From assembly GCA_008180335.1 (NCBI GenBank), contig VTEF01000004.1, positions 471,061 through 535,060 of the forward strand: 64,000 nt of DNA, given 5' to 3'. The stretch comes from Priestia megaterium (GTDB taxonomy: Bacteria > Bacillota > Bacilli > Bacillales > Bacillaceae_H). Positions 9,794 through 17,815 of this stretch are shown one piece after another (within the stretch, counting starts at the first letter, position 1; each line of letters starts with the position of its first letter). Under the pieces are notes generated by a model. That model saw only the letters and a list, made by a program, of their open reading frames with translations, did no database searches and was not told where the DNA came from. The translations under genes and the position numbers were made by a program.

Positions 9794-10234
9794 ATGAAGA
9801 CATTTAAATTAGTAGCGTTACAAACGGTGAATAAACAAGAGGAGCGCCAACAAATCGAATTAACAAATGGACTCATTATTAATAAGGAAGATGAAGAAAA
9901 CAACTGGGTAATAGAAGCAGTAATTGATAAACATTTCCACACAATGTTTGAGCTTCTATTAACAAATAAAGAGAAAATAAAAGTAGAAGCCACTATTTCT
10001 AAAAAAACAAATGATCCAGCTACTTTTTTAGCCATTATTGTTTCTATCACACCTATAGGGGAGCACCACATTAGTATACTGATGAACGGTATATTGTTAG
10101 AACGACGGTTGCATTTTGCTGAAGTGCTACTTGCTAACTTAATTGAACAAGGGCTAACTGGTTCAAATTTATTAGCACAATTTAAACATAACCTTCGCAA
10201 CAAAGGAATAAAAAACTCCTCTTCTACAAAGTAA
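9794..10234 (+). CDS. ywpF: YwpF family protein
   Basis: This 146-residue protein begins MKTFKLVALQ and matches the YwpF family in length and in its position next to ssbB. It has no signal peptide or membrane segment. Its second half contains hydrophobic strand-like segments (ATFLAIIVSI, HHISILMNGILL). The function is unknown in B. subtilis too. AAAGGAGGAG ends 7 bases before the ATG at 9794; the in-frame TTG at 9788 is too close to that SD. Confidence 0.7.
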   Translation: MKTFKLVALQTVNKQEERQQIELTNGLIINKEDEENNWVIEAVIDKHFHTMFELLLTNKEKIKVEATISKKTNDPATFLAIIVSITPIGEHHISILMNGILLERRLHFAEVLLANLIEQGLTGSNLLAQFKHNLRNKGIKNSSSTK

Positions 10235-10293
10235 TCAGATGCAATAAATACAATGGTCTCTCTTGGAATTTCTAAAGTGTATAAAAAGGAAGG

Positions 10294-10467
10294 TTATGAT
10301 TTTCTTAATTGCTGTTGTGTTAGGCGATGATGTACGTAGTGGGAATGTAGATAATCATGTGTTTTAAAATTTTCCTGCTTACCTAAAAATAAATGCTGGT
10401 AGGGGAACTGTTTCTTGCGCCTTTTACTAGGATAAAATTCGTTTTGTTTCAAATGAAATTTGACCAT
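10294..10467 (-). CDS. small basic hypothetical protein (57 aa)
   Basis: The ATG at 10467 follows AGAGGAG at good spacing and opens a 57-codon frame rich in Lys, Arg, His and Gln (KRRKKQ near residue 17; HDYLHSHYVHHR toward the end). I do not recognise a family. The high positive charge and lack of hydrophobic segments suggest nucleic-acid or membrane-surface contact, but this is inference. It converges with ywpF, with 59 bp between the stop codons. Confidence 0.5.
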   Translation of the reverse strand: MVKFHLKQNEFYPSKRRKKQFPYQHLFLGKQENFKTHDYLHSHYVHHRLTQQQLRKS

Positions 10468-10807
10468 TTTTTCTCTCCTCTCTTCTTTGTAATATGTATA
10501 GTAATACATTTTTTACCATAATTCAACAACTTTTTTTCTATAAAACTCGACAAAACATAGTATTTTAAGCCTAAATAGGTTATTTTCTTTTCTTTATTTC
10601 AACTAAATTGTATTTTTATTCATTTTTATAATTTTATATACTTTTTATATTCTCTATTTCCCTAAAAAAACGATTCAAAATTTTGATTTTTTTGATAGTG
10701 ATTGCATAAATGTTCTAATATTGAGCAAAGATTTATTTTGTTCTAAAATAGATCATAGATTCAGCTCTAAAGTTTTATATTTTACAACATATACTCTTTA
10801 AAGAAAT
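10468..10807. other. AT-rich intergenic region, about 340 bp
   Basis: The stretch is very AT-rich with several T-runs. It contains a CCTAAATAGG near-palindrome (10570-10579) and a CAAAATTTTG palindrome, and a plausible promoter for the XRE gene (given separately). I see no gene on either strand. Confidence 0.5.
10692..10721 (+). promoter_or_regulatory. SigA-like promoter for the XRE regulator
   Basis: TTGATA (10692-10697), an 18-bp spacer, then TAATAT (10716-10721), about 95 bp before the likely start codon. Confidence 0.45.
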
Positions 10808-10816
10808 ATGGTGATC

Positions 10817-11236
10817 ATGTTGCATACATTGGGAGCAAGAATTAGATTTCTTCGTAATCAAGCTGGTTTATCACAAAAACAATTAGCCATAGAATTAAAC
10901 ATGTCTAGAACTAAAGTTTCAAAGTGGGAAAGTTCAATTCAAGATCCTTCTTTACAAGATTTGCTATCTATTTGTGATTATTTTGATGTAAGCTTAGATC
11001 AAATAATGGGCCGTTTTTTATCAAGAAAAGATGTATTACATGAATTAAATACATTATATAAACCAACCGAAACTTATATAGATGTTCACACCAATGATAT
11101 CCTTCATTTAATTCACCAGCATCCTAATCTAAAAGAGGCTCTTTTAAAGATGTCGGTTTTATCTCCCGAATCACAAAAAGAATTATTACATACAACAGCT
11201 CCTCTTCTCATTCAAATGTCAGCTTTACTCGATTAA
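10817..11236 (+). CDS. XRE-family helix-turn-helix regulator
   Basis: The N-terminal 60 residues form a Cro/CI-type HTH (LGARIRFLRNQAGLSQKQLA, then MSRTKVSKWESSIQDPSLQDLLSICDYFDVSLDQIMG). The C-terminal half is a short helical segment without a known ligand domain. The pattern resembles small SinR/ImmR-like repressors, but the C-terminus does not let me assign a subfamily. I favour the ATG at 10817, which is preceded by GGTGATC, over the ATG at 10808 (AAAGAA only). It faces the acidic lipoprotein gene and shares a bidirectional terminator with it. Targets are unknown. Confidence 0.78.
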   Translation: MLHTLGARIRFLRNQAGLSQKQLAIELNMSRTKVSKWESSIQDPSLQDLLSICDYFDVSLDQIMGRFLSRKDVLHELNTLYKPTETYIDVHTNDILHLIHQHPNLKEALLKMSVLSPESQKELLHTTAPLLIQMSALLD

Positions 11237-11237
11237 A

Positions 11238-11286
11238 AAACAAAGCATTTACATATGGCCTACAGCTGTATGTAAATGCTTTGTTT
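11238..11286. terminator. bidirectional terminator, 17-bp perfect stem
   Basis: AAACAAAGCATTTACAT (11238-11254) pairs perfectly with 11270-11286. On the minus strand the stem is followed by a T-run. It closes the XRE gene and the converging lipoprotein gene; it begins 10 bp beyond the distal stop codon (11296) of the interrupted lipoprotein frame. Confidence 0.9.
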
Positions 11287-11352
11287 CACACAAATTTACT
11301 GATCTTTTGTATCTTTATCATTCATATCTTCTACATCTTCTATTGGATCTTC

Positions 11353-11577
11353 TTAGTCATTCTCAGTGTTTTCGTCATCAGGGACCATCTCTTGTTGCTG
11401 TTCTCCACCATTTTCACCGTTCATATTATCTTGATCATTCATTTCATTTTCTGGTGCTTGCTCTTCCATGTTTTCATTGTCTTCCGGAGGCGGCTCCTGA
11501 ACATTACATGCTACAAGAGCATTCGCTGAAAATGCCATAGCAACTAACCCAACTAACCACTTTTTCTTTTCCATCAT
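11353..11577 (-). CDS. small acidic lipoprotein, probably truncated by an in-frame nonsense codon
   Basis: The 74-residue frame begins MMEKKKWLVGLVAMAFSANA and has a lipobox ALVAC (Cys24), so it is exported and lipid-anchored. The mature part is almost wholly Glu, Asp, Asn, Gln, Met and Pro, with no folded domain evident. AAAGGAGG precedes the ATG. The TAA at 11353-11355 is followed in the same frame by 18 more acidic codons (EDPIEDVEDMNDKDTKDQ) and a second TAA at 11296, just before the terminator. The intact gene would encode about 93 residues. A GAA or CAA to TAA change would explain it. I do not recognise the family; the acidic tail may bind cations or wall polymers (inference). Confidence 0.65.
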   Translation of the reverse strand: MMEKKKWLVGLVAMAFSANALVACNVQEPPPEDNENMEEQAPENEMNDQDNMNGENGGEQQQEMVPDDENTEND

Positions 11578-11712
11578 TTATTCCTCCTTTTTATTAAATG
11601 ACCGCTATCCAAAACGGCCTGTGTATAGGCTTCCACATTTAAACGAATCTATTCACTTAGATGTGGAAACTTATCTTAAAACATAAAATAAATCAGGTTT
11701 TTTATTCAAAAT

Positions 11713-11738
11713 CAAAAAAGCTGCCGTAGCAGCCTTTT
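11713..11738 (-). terminator. Rho-independent terminator downstream of the fabZ remnant
   Basis: On the minus strand GCTGC-TACG-GCAGC with flanking A/T pairs runs into TTTTTTG. It lies where the 3' end of an intact fabZ would fall. Confidence 0.8.
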
Positions 11739-11744
11739 CATTCA

Positions 11745-11973
11745 TATCTTTTTCATATACAAATTCACTGTCTCTGGTTTCCATATTATCCTAAATACAT
11801 CTCATTCACGTAGCATCTCTACTTCTAAACGAATTTGGCCACCGGCCTTTATTTATTAAAACGCCAGTTATCAATACCGGTAAAAAACGCAAACCTGCCA
11901 CGATTCTCAGCTTTTTTAATACGGTAACAGCACCCACTTGTGCCAATGCCTCTGCATAACTGTAACTAGGTAT
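11745..11973 (-). pseudogene. fabZ: decayed 3' half of fabZ (3-hydroxyacyl-ACP dehydratase)
   Basis: Immediately after the flhP stop, the minus strand encodes pieces of FabZ in shifting frames: AEALAQVGAVTVLKK, then after a one-base slip in an A-run AENRGRFAFFTGIDNWRF, then after another shift KAGGQIRLEVEMLRE, and a weak tail SEFVYEKDMNE. These correspond in order to the C-terminal half of FabZ (the conserved EAxAQVGA helix, FxGID and the GDQLRLEVE strand). The N-terminal half, including the catalytic HFP motif, is missing. In B. subtilis fabZ (ywpB) follows flhP, so the position is right. The part left of 11802 is less certain. A functional fabZ, or another dehydratase, must lie elsewhere if type II fatty acid synthesis works normally. 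Confidence 0.85.
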
Positions 11974-12809
11974 TAAGTTCGGATTCCGTTTACAAGCCCC
12001 ATCATCTGATCGGCAATCGAAATAGACTTAGCATTAAACTGATAAGCGCGCTGTGTCATTGTCATATCCGTTATTTCTTTGCGGATATCTACATTAGACT
12101 GTTCTAAAGCTCCTTGCTGTATACCAGCTAAATCACGGTTTCTACCCACTACATCAGCAAAAAGATTTGGCTCATTTATTTCTGCAGGGAAGGCAAATAA
12201 GTTTTCACCTTTAGCTTCTAACAACTGGGGCTTATATATCTCTGTAATTCCAAGTTGAAATGTTTGATTTCCCTTGCCTTTATCAGACGGTATAATGGTC
12301 ATTTCTCCATTCTGGTTAACTCGAATATCACGAAAATTAGCAGTAAATTCAATTTTATTGCCATTGACATCAAGAATAGAGTCTCCAGATCCATTTACTA
12401 ACTGAACGGTGTTGTTAGCTGATGGTGCTACATGAAACGAGCCATTTTTTGTGTATTGAATAGATTGGTCTCCGTTATCATTAATTTGCACCTGAAAAAA
12501 CATATTTGGATTGGTCAAAGCTAAATCCAACAAACGTTCTGTCTTTTGAAGCGTTCCTTTGGTTAAAATAAGTTTTGTTTGATTTAATTTAGCTCCTATA
12601 CCTTGCCGTATGCCTAATGGTGTCAAACGTCCTACTTCTTGAGGTTCCTCTGATTGATTATCAATTTGCTGATACAACATCTCACTAAATGATGCATCTC
12701 GTTTCTTATAACCAGTTGTATTTACATTAGACATGTTATGACCGATTATATCTAACTGTTGTTGAAGTTGACTCATTGTATTAGTCGCATTAATCATCGA
12801 GCGATTCAT
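11973..12809 (-). CDS. flhP: flagellar hook-basal body (distal rod) protein FlhP
   Basis: The 278-residue product has the FlgF/FlgG-family N-terminus (MNRSMINATNTMSQLQQQLD, then HNMSNVNTTGYKK) and the C-terminal partner helix ending in ADQMMGLVNGIRT. These terminal helices build the rod coiled coil; the protein is exported by the flagellar type III system without a cleaved signal. AGGAGG lies about 10 bases before the ATG. It follows flhO by 39 bp in the same direction, as in B. subtilis mbl-flhO-flhP. Confidence 0.88.
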   Translation of the reverse strand: MNRSMINATNTMSQLQQQLDIIGHNMSNVNTTGYKKRDASFSEMLYQQIDNQSEEPQEVGRLTPLGIRQGIGAKLNQTKLILTKGTLQKTERLLDLALTNPNMFFQVQINDNGDQSIQYTKNGSFHVAPSANNTVQLVNGSGDSILDVNGNKIEFTANFRDIRVNQNGEMTIIPSDKGKGNQTFQLGITEIYKPQLLEAKGENLFAFPAEINEPNLFADVVGRNRDLAGIQQGALEQSNVDIRKEITDMTMTQRAYQFNAKSISIADQMMGLVNGIRT

Positions 12810-12848
12810 CTTCAGTGTTGCCTCCTCATTACTTTCATAACCATCGTA

Positions 12849-13685
12849 CTAGCGTACCCGTCCAATCTCATTAACAGCTTTATCCATACTACGATCATAG
12901 GCTTGCATTACTTTTTGATTTGCTTCAAAGGCTCGATAAGCTGTTAACAGCTCTGTCATCGTTTGAGATGCATCAACATTTGAACGTTCAATAAATCCTT
13001 GATTAAGCGTATATTCAATTGCATCATTTTCAAGTGCTGTTGGAAGTGGTTGATCATCATTCGTTCGATAGAGACCATTTCCTTCCTTTACAATATTTTG
13101 TAGGTTGTTAGCAAACGCAATATCTAATTGTGCAATCAGTACATTATCTTCTGTTATGTTTCCTTGATTATCTACTTTAAAATTTTCGCTTTGCAATTGA
13201 ATTGGTTTACGGCTTCTATCCAGCACATATTCTCCACTATTTGTTGTTAAAAAGCCCGCTTGATCTAACGTAAAATTTCCATTACGCGTATATCTAAACG
13301 TATTATCAGGACCTTGCACAACAAAAAACAAGCCACCTTTTGCTCCTTCATCGCCTAGAGGTATCTCTCTTTCAACTAACGCAATATCTGTAGAATGAGT
13401 TGTTTCCTGCAAATCTCCTTGCATAAAGTTTGGGATTATTTCTTGCATGTATACACCTGTGTTTAAACGCCCTATTTCCTCTTTATGCCCAATTGAAGGT
13501 GAACGACTCGTTGAAAGCTTTTCTATTTCTAGCCGTTCAATTAGCATTTCAGGAAATGCTCTTATAGACGATTGATCTGCTTTAAATCCTGTTGTATTTA
13601 CATTAGACATGTTATTCGTTAGCATGTCCGTACGGCGCTGTTGAGACAGCATACCTGCCGTAGCTGTATAGAATCCTTTAAACAT
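12849..13685 (-). CDS. flhO: flagellar hook-basal body (distal rod) protein FlhO
   Basis: This 278-residue FlgG-like rod protein starts MFKGFYTATAGMLSQQRRTD and ends in the conserved C-terminal helix (ELLTAYRAFEANQKVMQAYD). The start at 13685 has GAGGTG 6 bases upstream; the in-frame GTG at 13694 lies inside that SD. With FlhP it forms the distal rod in B. subtilis. It lies downstream of mbl with a 137-bp gap that holds no clear terminator. Confidence 0.88.
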   Translation of the reverse strand: MFKGFYTATAGMLSQQRRTDMLTNNMSNVNTTGFKADQSSIRAFPEMLIERLEIEKLSTSRSPSIGHKEEIGRLNTGVYMQEIIPNFMQGDLQETTHSTDIALVEREIPLGDEGAKGGLFFVVQGPDNTFRYTRNGNFTLDQAGFLTTNSGEYVLDRSRKPIQLQSENFKVDNQGNITEDNVLIAQLDIAFANNLQNIVKEGNGLYRTNDDQPLPTALENDAIEYTLNQGFIERSNVDASQTMTELLTAYRAFEANQKVMQAYDRSMDKAVNEIGRVR

Positions 13686-13822
13686 GCGTTGCACCTCACA
13701 ATTTTCGCAAAATAAGAAACTTCTCTATGTACATACTCGTTACGGAGAAGTTATTAGAAAATCTCGTTCATTGATTCGAAATCTCTAGAAACGCAGAGAG
13801 TTTCTAAAATGATTTTTGTTTA

Positions 13823-14824
13823 TCAAACAATTTTACGACGAGACAGTTTATCTACATTATCTAACATAATGCCTGTACCGACAGCTACACAATCCATTGG
13901 ATTTTCAGCAATTAACACCGGAACTTTAAGTTCTTCTGCTAATAATTGATCTATTCCGTGTAGCAGTGCTCCACCACCAGTTAAAATTACACCTCTATCT
14001 ATAATATCGGCAGAAAGTTCAGGAGGTGTACGCTCTAGTACACTTTTTGATGCTTGTACAATTACACTGACAGACTCACGTAACGCCTCTTCTACTTCAT
14101 GAGACCTAACTGTAACCGTACGTGGTAATCCTGATACCATATCACGGCCACGAATATCTAATTCTTCGTCTCGAGAGCCAGGAAATACAGTCCCAATTTT
14201 CACCTTAATTTTTTCTGCTGTCCGTTCGCCAATAAGGAGTTTATATTTTTGTTTAATGTATTGGAGTATTTCCGCATCAAAGCGATCACCAGCCATTTTT
14301 ATAGAAGAAGCTGTCACGATATCGCCCATTGATAACACAGCTACATCTGTCGTTCCTCCGCCAATATCAACGACCATGTTACCGCTTGGTTGAAAAATAT
14401 CCATACCCGCTCCAATTGCTGCTACCTTTGGCTCTTCTTCTAAGTAAATCGTCTTGCCCCCGCTCTTTTCAGCTGCTTCACGAATAGCTTTTTGTTCTAC
14501 AGATGTAATGTTAGTAGGACAGCAGATCAAAATTCTAGGCTTTGATAAAAAACCTTTTACATTTAATTTATTAATAAAATATCTCAACATCGATTCTGTA
14601 ATGTCAAAATCAGCAATTACTCCATCTTTTAATGGACGAATTGCGACAATATTACTAGGTGTCCGACCAACCATACGACGCGCTTCTTCACCTACTGCTA
14701 ACACTTTTCCTGTATTTTTATCAATGGCCACCACTGATGGTTCATTTAATACAATTCCTTTACCTTTTACATGAATTAAGACGTTAGCTGTACCAAGATC
14801 GATACCAATGTCTTTTGCTAACAT
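13823..14824 (-). CDS. mbl: MreB-like actin homologue Mbl
   Basis: The 333-residue protein is a bacterial actin with phosphate-1 loop (IGIDLGTANV), phosphate-2 (VVDIGGGTTDVAV) and the adenosine motif (ILTGGGALLHGID). The position directly after spoIIID and before flhO identifies it as Mbl rather than MreB or MreBH. It polymerises along the membrane and guides lateral wall synthesis. AGGAGG lies before the ATG at 14824. A 140-bp gap with the spoIIID terminator separates it from spoIIID. Confidence 0.93.
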   Translation of the reverse strand: MLAKDIGIDLGTANVLIHVKGKGIVLNEPSVVAIDKNTGKVLAVGEEARRMVGRTPSNIVAIRPLKDGVIADFDITESMLRYFINKLNVKGFLSKPRILICCPTNITSVEQKAIREAAEKSGGKTIYLEEEPKVAAIGAGMDIFQPSGNMVVDIGGGTTDVAVLSMGDIVTASSIKMAGDRFDAEILQYIKQKYKLLIGERTAEKIKVKIGTVFPGSRDEELDIRGRDMVSGLPRTVTVRSHEVEEALRESVSVIVQASKSVLERTPPELSADIIDRGVILTGGGALLHGIDQLLAEELKVPVLIAENPMDCVAVGTGIMLDNVDKLSRRKIV

Positions 14825-14965
14825 ACCTTAAATCCTCCTTCTATTTACATATCTTTGCATGATAATCATTCTTTTTTCCTAATTTATTATTTTATCACAA
14901 TTTGTATATGTATGTAGTTATTAACAAAAATATTTCCCTTTTCTTTCGTTTAAGTTTTATAAAAA

Positions 14966-15006
14966 TTACCCTTTACTACCTTTAAAGAAGAGGTACTAAA
15001 GGGTAA
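14966..15006 (-). terminator. terminator after spoIIID
   Basis: TTACCCTTTA pairs with TAAAGGGTAA, with an inner TACCT/AGGTA stem. On the minus strand the hairpin is followed by TTTTTA. Confidence 0.75.
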
Positions 15007-15011
15007 TGGAA

Positions 15012-15275
15012 CTACTTTACAATTTCTTCTTCTTTTTTATATTTTAGTTTTGTTGCTTCCCCTCCACGCAAATGTCGAATCGATTTATGATAATCAAGAA
15101 TTTCTTTTACTTCATTTGCTAATTCAGGATTAATTTCTGGCAATCGTTCTGTCAAATCTTTATGAACAGTACTTTTGGAAACACCAAATTCTTTCGCAAT
15201 TACACGAACAGTTTTTTTTGTCTCTACGATATAATTTCCAATCTTGATAGTTCGCTCTTTGATGTAATCGTGCAC
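15012..15275 (-). CDS. spoIIID: sporulation transcription factor SpoIIID
   Basis: The 87-residue DNA-binding protein reads (V)HDYIKERTIKIGNYIVETK, with the HTH VRVIAKEFGVSKSTVHKDL and the basic C-terminal helix (HKSIRHLRGGEATKLKYKK) that contacts DNA. It switches the SigE regulon in the mother cell. The GTG start at 15275 is 9 bases after GGGAGG and gives the family N-terminus. An in-frame ATG lies 12 codons upstream (15311) with a poor SD. A SigE-like promoter lies 90 bp upstream. Confidence 0.95.
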   Translation of the reverse strand: MHDYIKERTIKIGNYIVETKKTVRVIAKEFGVSKSTVHKDLTERLPEINPELANEVKEILDYHKSIRHLRGGEATKLKYKKEEEIVK

Positions 15276-15363
15276 ACTACTCGCCCTCCCTAAATTGGAT
15301 GTGAGAAGCATGAAATAAAAAAATCTCTTCTTATTTCAAACTATCTCTTTATAGGTTTGTAAC

Positions 15364-15392
15364 AGTGTATTAGCTTGGAAGAAGATATATGC
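15364..15392 (-). promoter_or_regulatory. SigE-type promoter for spoIIID
   Basis: Minus strand GCATATAT (-35, 15385-15392), a 13-bp gap, then AATACACT (-10, 15364-15371), close to the SigE -10 consensus CATACAnT. spoIIID is a SigE target in B. subtilis. Confidence 0.5.
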
Positions 15393-15549
15393 TAGAAAAG
15401 TCAAGAGGGACAAGTGAATTATTTCTTTTTTTTAAAAATTTCAGCTTTTTTATCGATTTTTTCTCGCTTTTCTGGTGATAACAGCCTCCTTATTGTAGCG
15501 GATTCATTTTTATAACAATCTTTTTTAGCTTATCTATTCCTTCCCTATG

Positions 15550-15581
15550 AAAAAAGGTAGAGCAATCGCTCTACCTTTTTT
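15550..15581 (-). terminator. terminator after spoIIQ
   Basis: A 14-bp stem (AAAAAAGGTAGAGC) with an AATC loop is followed by a T-run, 4 bp past the spoIIQ stop. Confidence 0.9.
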
Positions 15582-15584
15582 CAT

Positions 15585-16439
15585 TTAGGCATTTGACTTA
15601 GTTGTGTCAGCTGACTCTTCTTTCTTGCTATCTTCACTTTGTGAATCTTTGTCCTCTGCCTCATTTTTTTGCGTATCATCTGACTTATCTGATTCATCTG
15701 ATGATGAGTCATTTGTTGATTTTTGCTCTGTCACTTCAGCCGCTTTTACTTCTTTAATTGATGCAACAGATTTCCCAAAGTATTCACTAGGATTAATTGC
15801 TACACCATCTTTACGAATTTCAAAGTGAACATGCGTATTTGCTTCCTGGTTATAGAGACTTTTTCCTGCTTTTGCAATCATTTGACCTTGTCTAACAATA
15901 TCACCTGCTTCTACAGTTGCTTGATCAAGTGATTGATATTGTGTCACAAGTCCGTCTTTATGATCGACTTCAATCACAAATCCAAGAATAGGATCTTTTT
16001 CTGCTTTTGTTACAGTTCCGCTAGCCGCCGCGACGACATCAAATGGCTTGTCACCTTTTACCGCTAAGTCTAGTCCTGTATTCGGATGGTACGTATTATT
16101 GTAAAAAACAAGCGCTGCCTCTTGTTGCTCTTTAGATGCTTGATCATCATAAAATGGCTTTTTTACAACAACAGATTCTTTATTTGCAATTGGCATGTTC
16201 AGATTTTCAAGCGACGCATTTACTTCTACTGCTTCTTCATTATAAGCAGTTCCATCTTCAGTATAGCCGTCTTTATTTCCTTCACTAATATCATTGTTTC
16301 CATTAGCTTGGAACCAAAGAACTGCTGTAAGAATAATTGCTGCACTTGCTAAGTAAATAGCTGGAAATATCCAACGCTTTCTAAAAAGTTGTTGAACCTT
16401 TGACTGTTGAGAAGTACGTTTCTTTTCTTCCTCTCTCAT
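15585..16439 (-). CDS. spoIIQ: forespore engulfment channel protein SpoIIQ
   Basis: The 284-residue protein has a cytosolic N-tail, one membrane helix (about 22-43, WIFPAIYLASAAIILTAVLW), a LytM/M23-like domain (about 90-220) and a long acidic Ser/Asp/Glu/Lys tail. It is made in the forespore and pairs with SpoIIIAH across the intermembrane space. The M23 HxGxD motif reads NTGLD (Asn120), so a metal ligand is missing while the later HVHFEIR is kept; this fits a structural rather than enzymatic role, as known for SpoIIQ. SD GAGGTGATG precedes the ATG. Confidence 0.92.
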   Translation of the reverse strand: MREEEKKRTSQQSKVQQLFRKRWIFPAIYLASAAIILTAVLWFQANGNNDISEGNKDGYTEDGTAYNEEAVEVNASLENLNMPIANKESVVVKKPFYDDQASKEQQEAALVFYNNTYHPNTGLDLAVKGDKPFDVVAAASGTVTKAEKDPILGFVIEVDHKDGLVTQYQSLDQATVEAGDIVRQGQMIAKAGKSLYNQEANTHVHFEIRKDGVAINPSEYFGKSVASIKEVKAAEVTEQKSTNDSSSDESDKSDDTQKNEAEDKDSQSEDSKKEESADTTKSNA

Positions 16440-16459
16440 GTATCATCACCTCAGCAATC

Positions 16460-16488
16460 AGTGTAAACACAATTAATTGAATCTATAC
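16460..16488 (-). promoter_or_regulatory. SigF-like promoter candidate for spoIIQ
   Basis: Minus strand GTATA (16484-16488), a 15-bp gap, then GTTTACACT (16460-16468), one base off the GGnnAnAnT pattern. The leader would be short. A second, weaker GTATA-N16-CGAAAAATA lies further upstream, so the choice is open. Confidence 0.35.
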
Positions 16489-16602
16489 ACATCGTTAAAA
16501 ATTTTTTCGATTATTTTTCGACAAACGGTTCAAAAATATACATTTTTTATGAACCTCTTATACTTTTAGACAATTTCTTCGAATAAAACCGCATTTCAAA
16601 CG

Positions 16603-16640
16603 AAAAAGCAGCTCACTCTCTAGAGAGTAAGCTGCTTTTT
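16603..16640. terminator. terminator after spoIID, nearly perfect palindrome
   Basis: AAAAAGCAGCT and AGCTGCTTTTT flank ACTCTCTAGAGAGT; there are T-runs in both directions, 25 bp past the spoIID stop. Confidence 0.9.
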
Positions 16641-16664
16641 GATCAAATAGTAAAAGATTCATTA

Positions 16665-17690
16665 TTATTGTTTAGCTGTTAACTGCGCCACATATTGATC
16701 AGTAGGAGTAATAGCAATCCCTGTGTAATAGTGTGTCACAATATCTTTATATGTTTTTCCTTCAATTGCCATTCCATTTGCACCGTACTGACTCATACCA
16801 ATTCCATGTCCGTAGCCTTTTGTATTAATCACAATATTGTTTCCTTGTTTCATCCATGTAAAATCAGCGGAGTGCAGGTCTAATTTTTCACGAATTTCTT
16901 TGCCTGTTATTTTATCCCCATTTATTTCTACGTAATCAACTCGTTGACCAGATGTTCTTGCTGTAATTTTGCCAACTGAATCTGTTCCTTTTATATTTAC
17001 ACCTAGTTTATGCTCAAAATCGGCTATGGACATAATTTTTTGATTTATGAATTCTGGTGACTGTTTATCCCAATGACTTTCTACACTTTTTAAATATGGA
17101 ATGGAATTAGACCAATATGATTCGGAATCTTCGGTATAACCGTTGCTAGTAGAAAAAAAAGTTGCATTAATCGGTTCATTCTTATATGTCAAGATTTGAC
17201 CTTCTGTTTCCTTTACTGCCTGCGTTATTTTTTTCATTTTCCAATCATAGTTTTCGGCCCATCTTTTTTTCAAGTCTGCCCGACTTAAATACACTTGATA
17301 ATCTACAGTATCTGTTACATGTGCTCCTTTTGGCAATGTAATGTCTGGGTTTTCCATCATTTTCTGTACAATATACGTACGTGCTGCTAAACTTTGCGCT
17401 TTTAGTGCTTCTAATTCAAACTCAGCAGGCATCTCAGCAGCTACTACTCCAACAATGTACTCTTCTAAAGGTAATTTCTCGATCTGCTTTGTTTGGGTTC
17501 GATAAACAGCAACTTCAACAGAGGGATCAGCACTAGATGCTAGTTCCTCTTTCTCTGTCGATTGCCCTCGATTTTCTGTCGGCTTTTCACTAGTGTTCTC
17601 AGCAAAAGGAACGACCAATACAGTTGGAATTAACAATACAACAACGAAGAAAATTGACACTAGTACGACAATTGGCTTTATTTGTTTCAT
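16665..17690 (-). CDS. spoIID: stage II sporulation protein D (lytic transglycosylase)
   Basis: The 341-residue protein has one N-terminal membrane anchor (IVVLVSIFFVVVLLIPTVLV) and an extracytoplasmic SpoIID/LytB domain with the motifs EEYIVGVVAAEMPAEFELEA (catalytic Glu in AAEMP) and GHGIGMSQYGANGMA. It cleaves glycan strands that have lost their stem peptides during engulfment, together with SpoIIP and SpoIIM. GGAGG lies 10 bases before the ATG. A clear SigE-type promoter lies 64 bp upstream of the ATG. It is downstream of murAA but separated by a strong terminator. Confidence 0.93.
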   Translation of the reverse strand: MKQIKPIVVLVSIFFVVVLLIPTVLVVPFAENTSEKPTENRGQSTEKEELASSADPSVEVAVYRTQTKQIEKLPLEEYIVGVVAAEMPAEFELEALKAQSLAARTYIVQKMMENPDITLPKGAHVTDTVDYQVYLSRADLKKRWAENYDWKMKKITQAVKETEGQILTYKNEPINATFFSTSNGYTEDSESYWSNSIPYLKSVESHWDKQSPEFINQKIMSIADFEHKLGVNIKGTDSVGKITARTSGQRVDYVEINGDKITGKEIREKLDLHSADFTWMKQGNNIVINTKGYGHGIGMSQYGANGMAIEGKTYKDIVTHYYTGIAITPTDQYVAQLTAKQ

Positions 17691-17753
17691 GTACGCCGAG
17701 CCTCCATATCTATGAATTTAACAAGGAACATCAAATATCCTTATATTCACATA

Positions 17754-17781
17754 TGTATGGATGTGGACAACCTTTTATGAC
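17754..17781 (-). promoter_or_regulatory. SigE promoter for spoIID
   Basis: Minus strand GTCATAAA (17774-17781), a 14-bp spacer, then CATACA (17754-17759). This fits the SigE consensus in sequence and spacing. Confidence 0.65.
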
Positions 17782-17815
17782 TGCTTATAACTTGTTGCGC
17801 CTGTCTGTCTACAAA

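Noticed and set aside
11281-11540. two overlapping plus-strand frames opposite the acidic lipoprotein
   Set aside because: Repeated GAA/GAT codons on the minus strand produce long Phe/Leu/Ile/His-rich open frames on the other strand; neither has an SD, and the bidirectional terminator lies directly before them.
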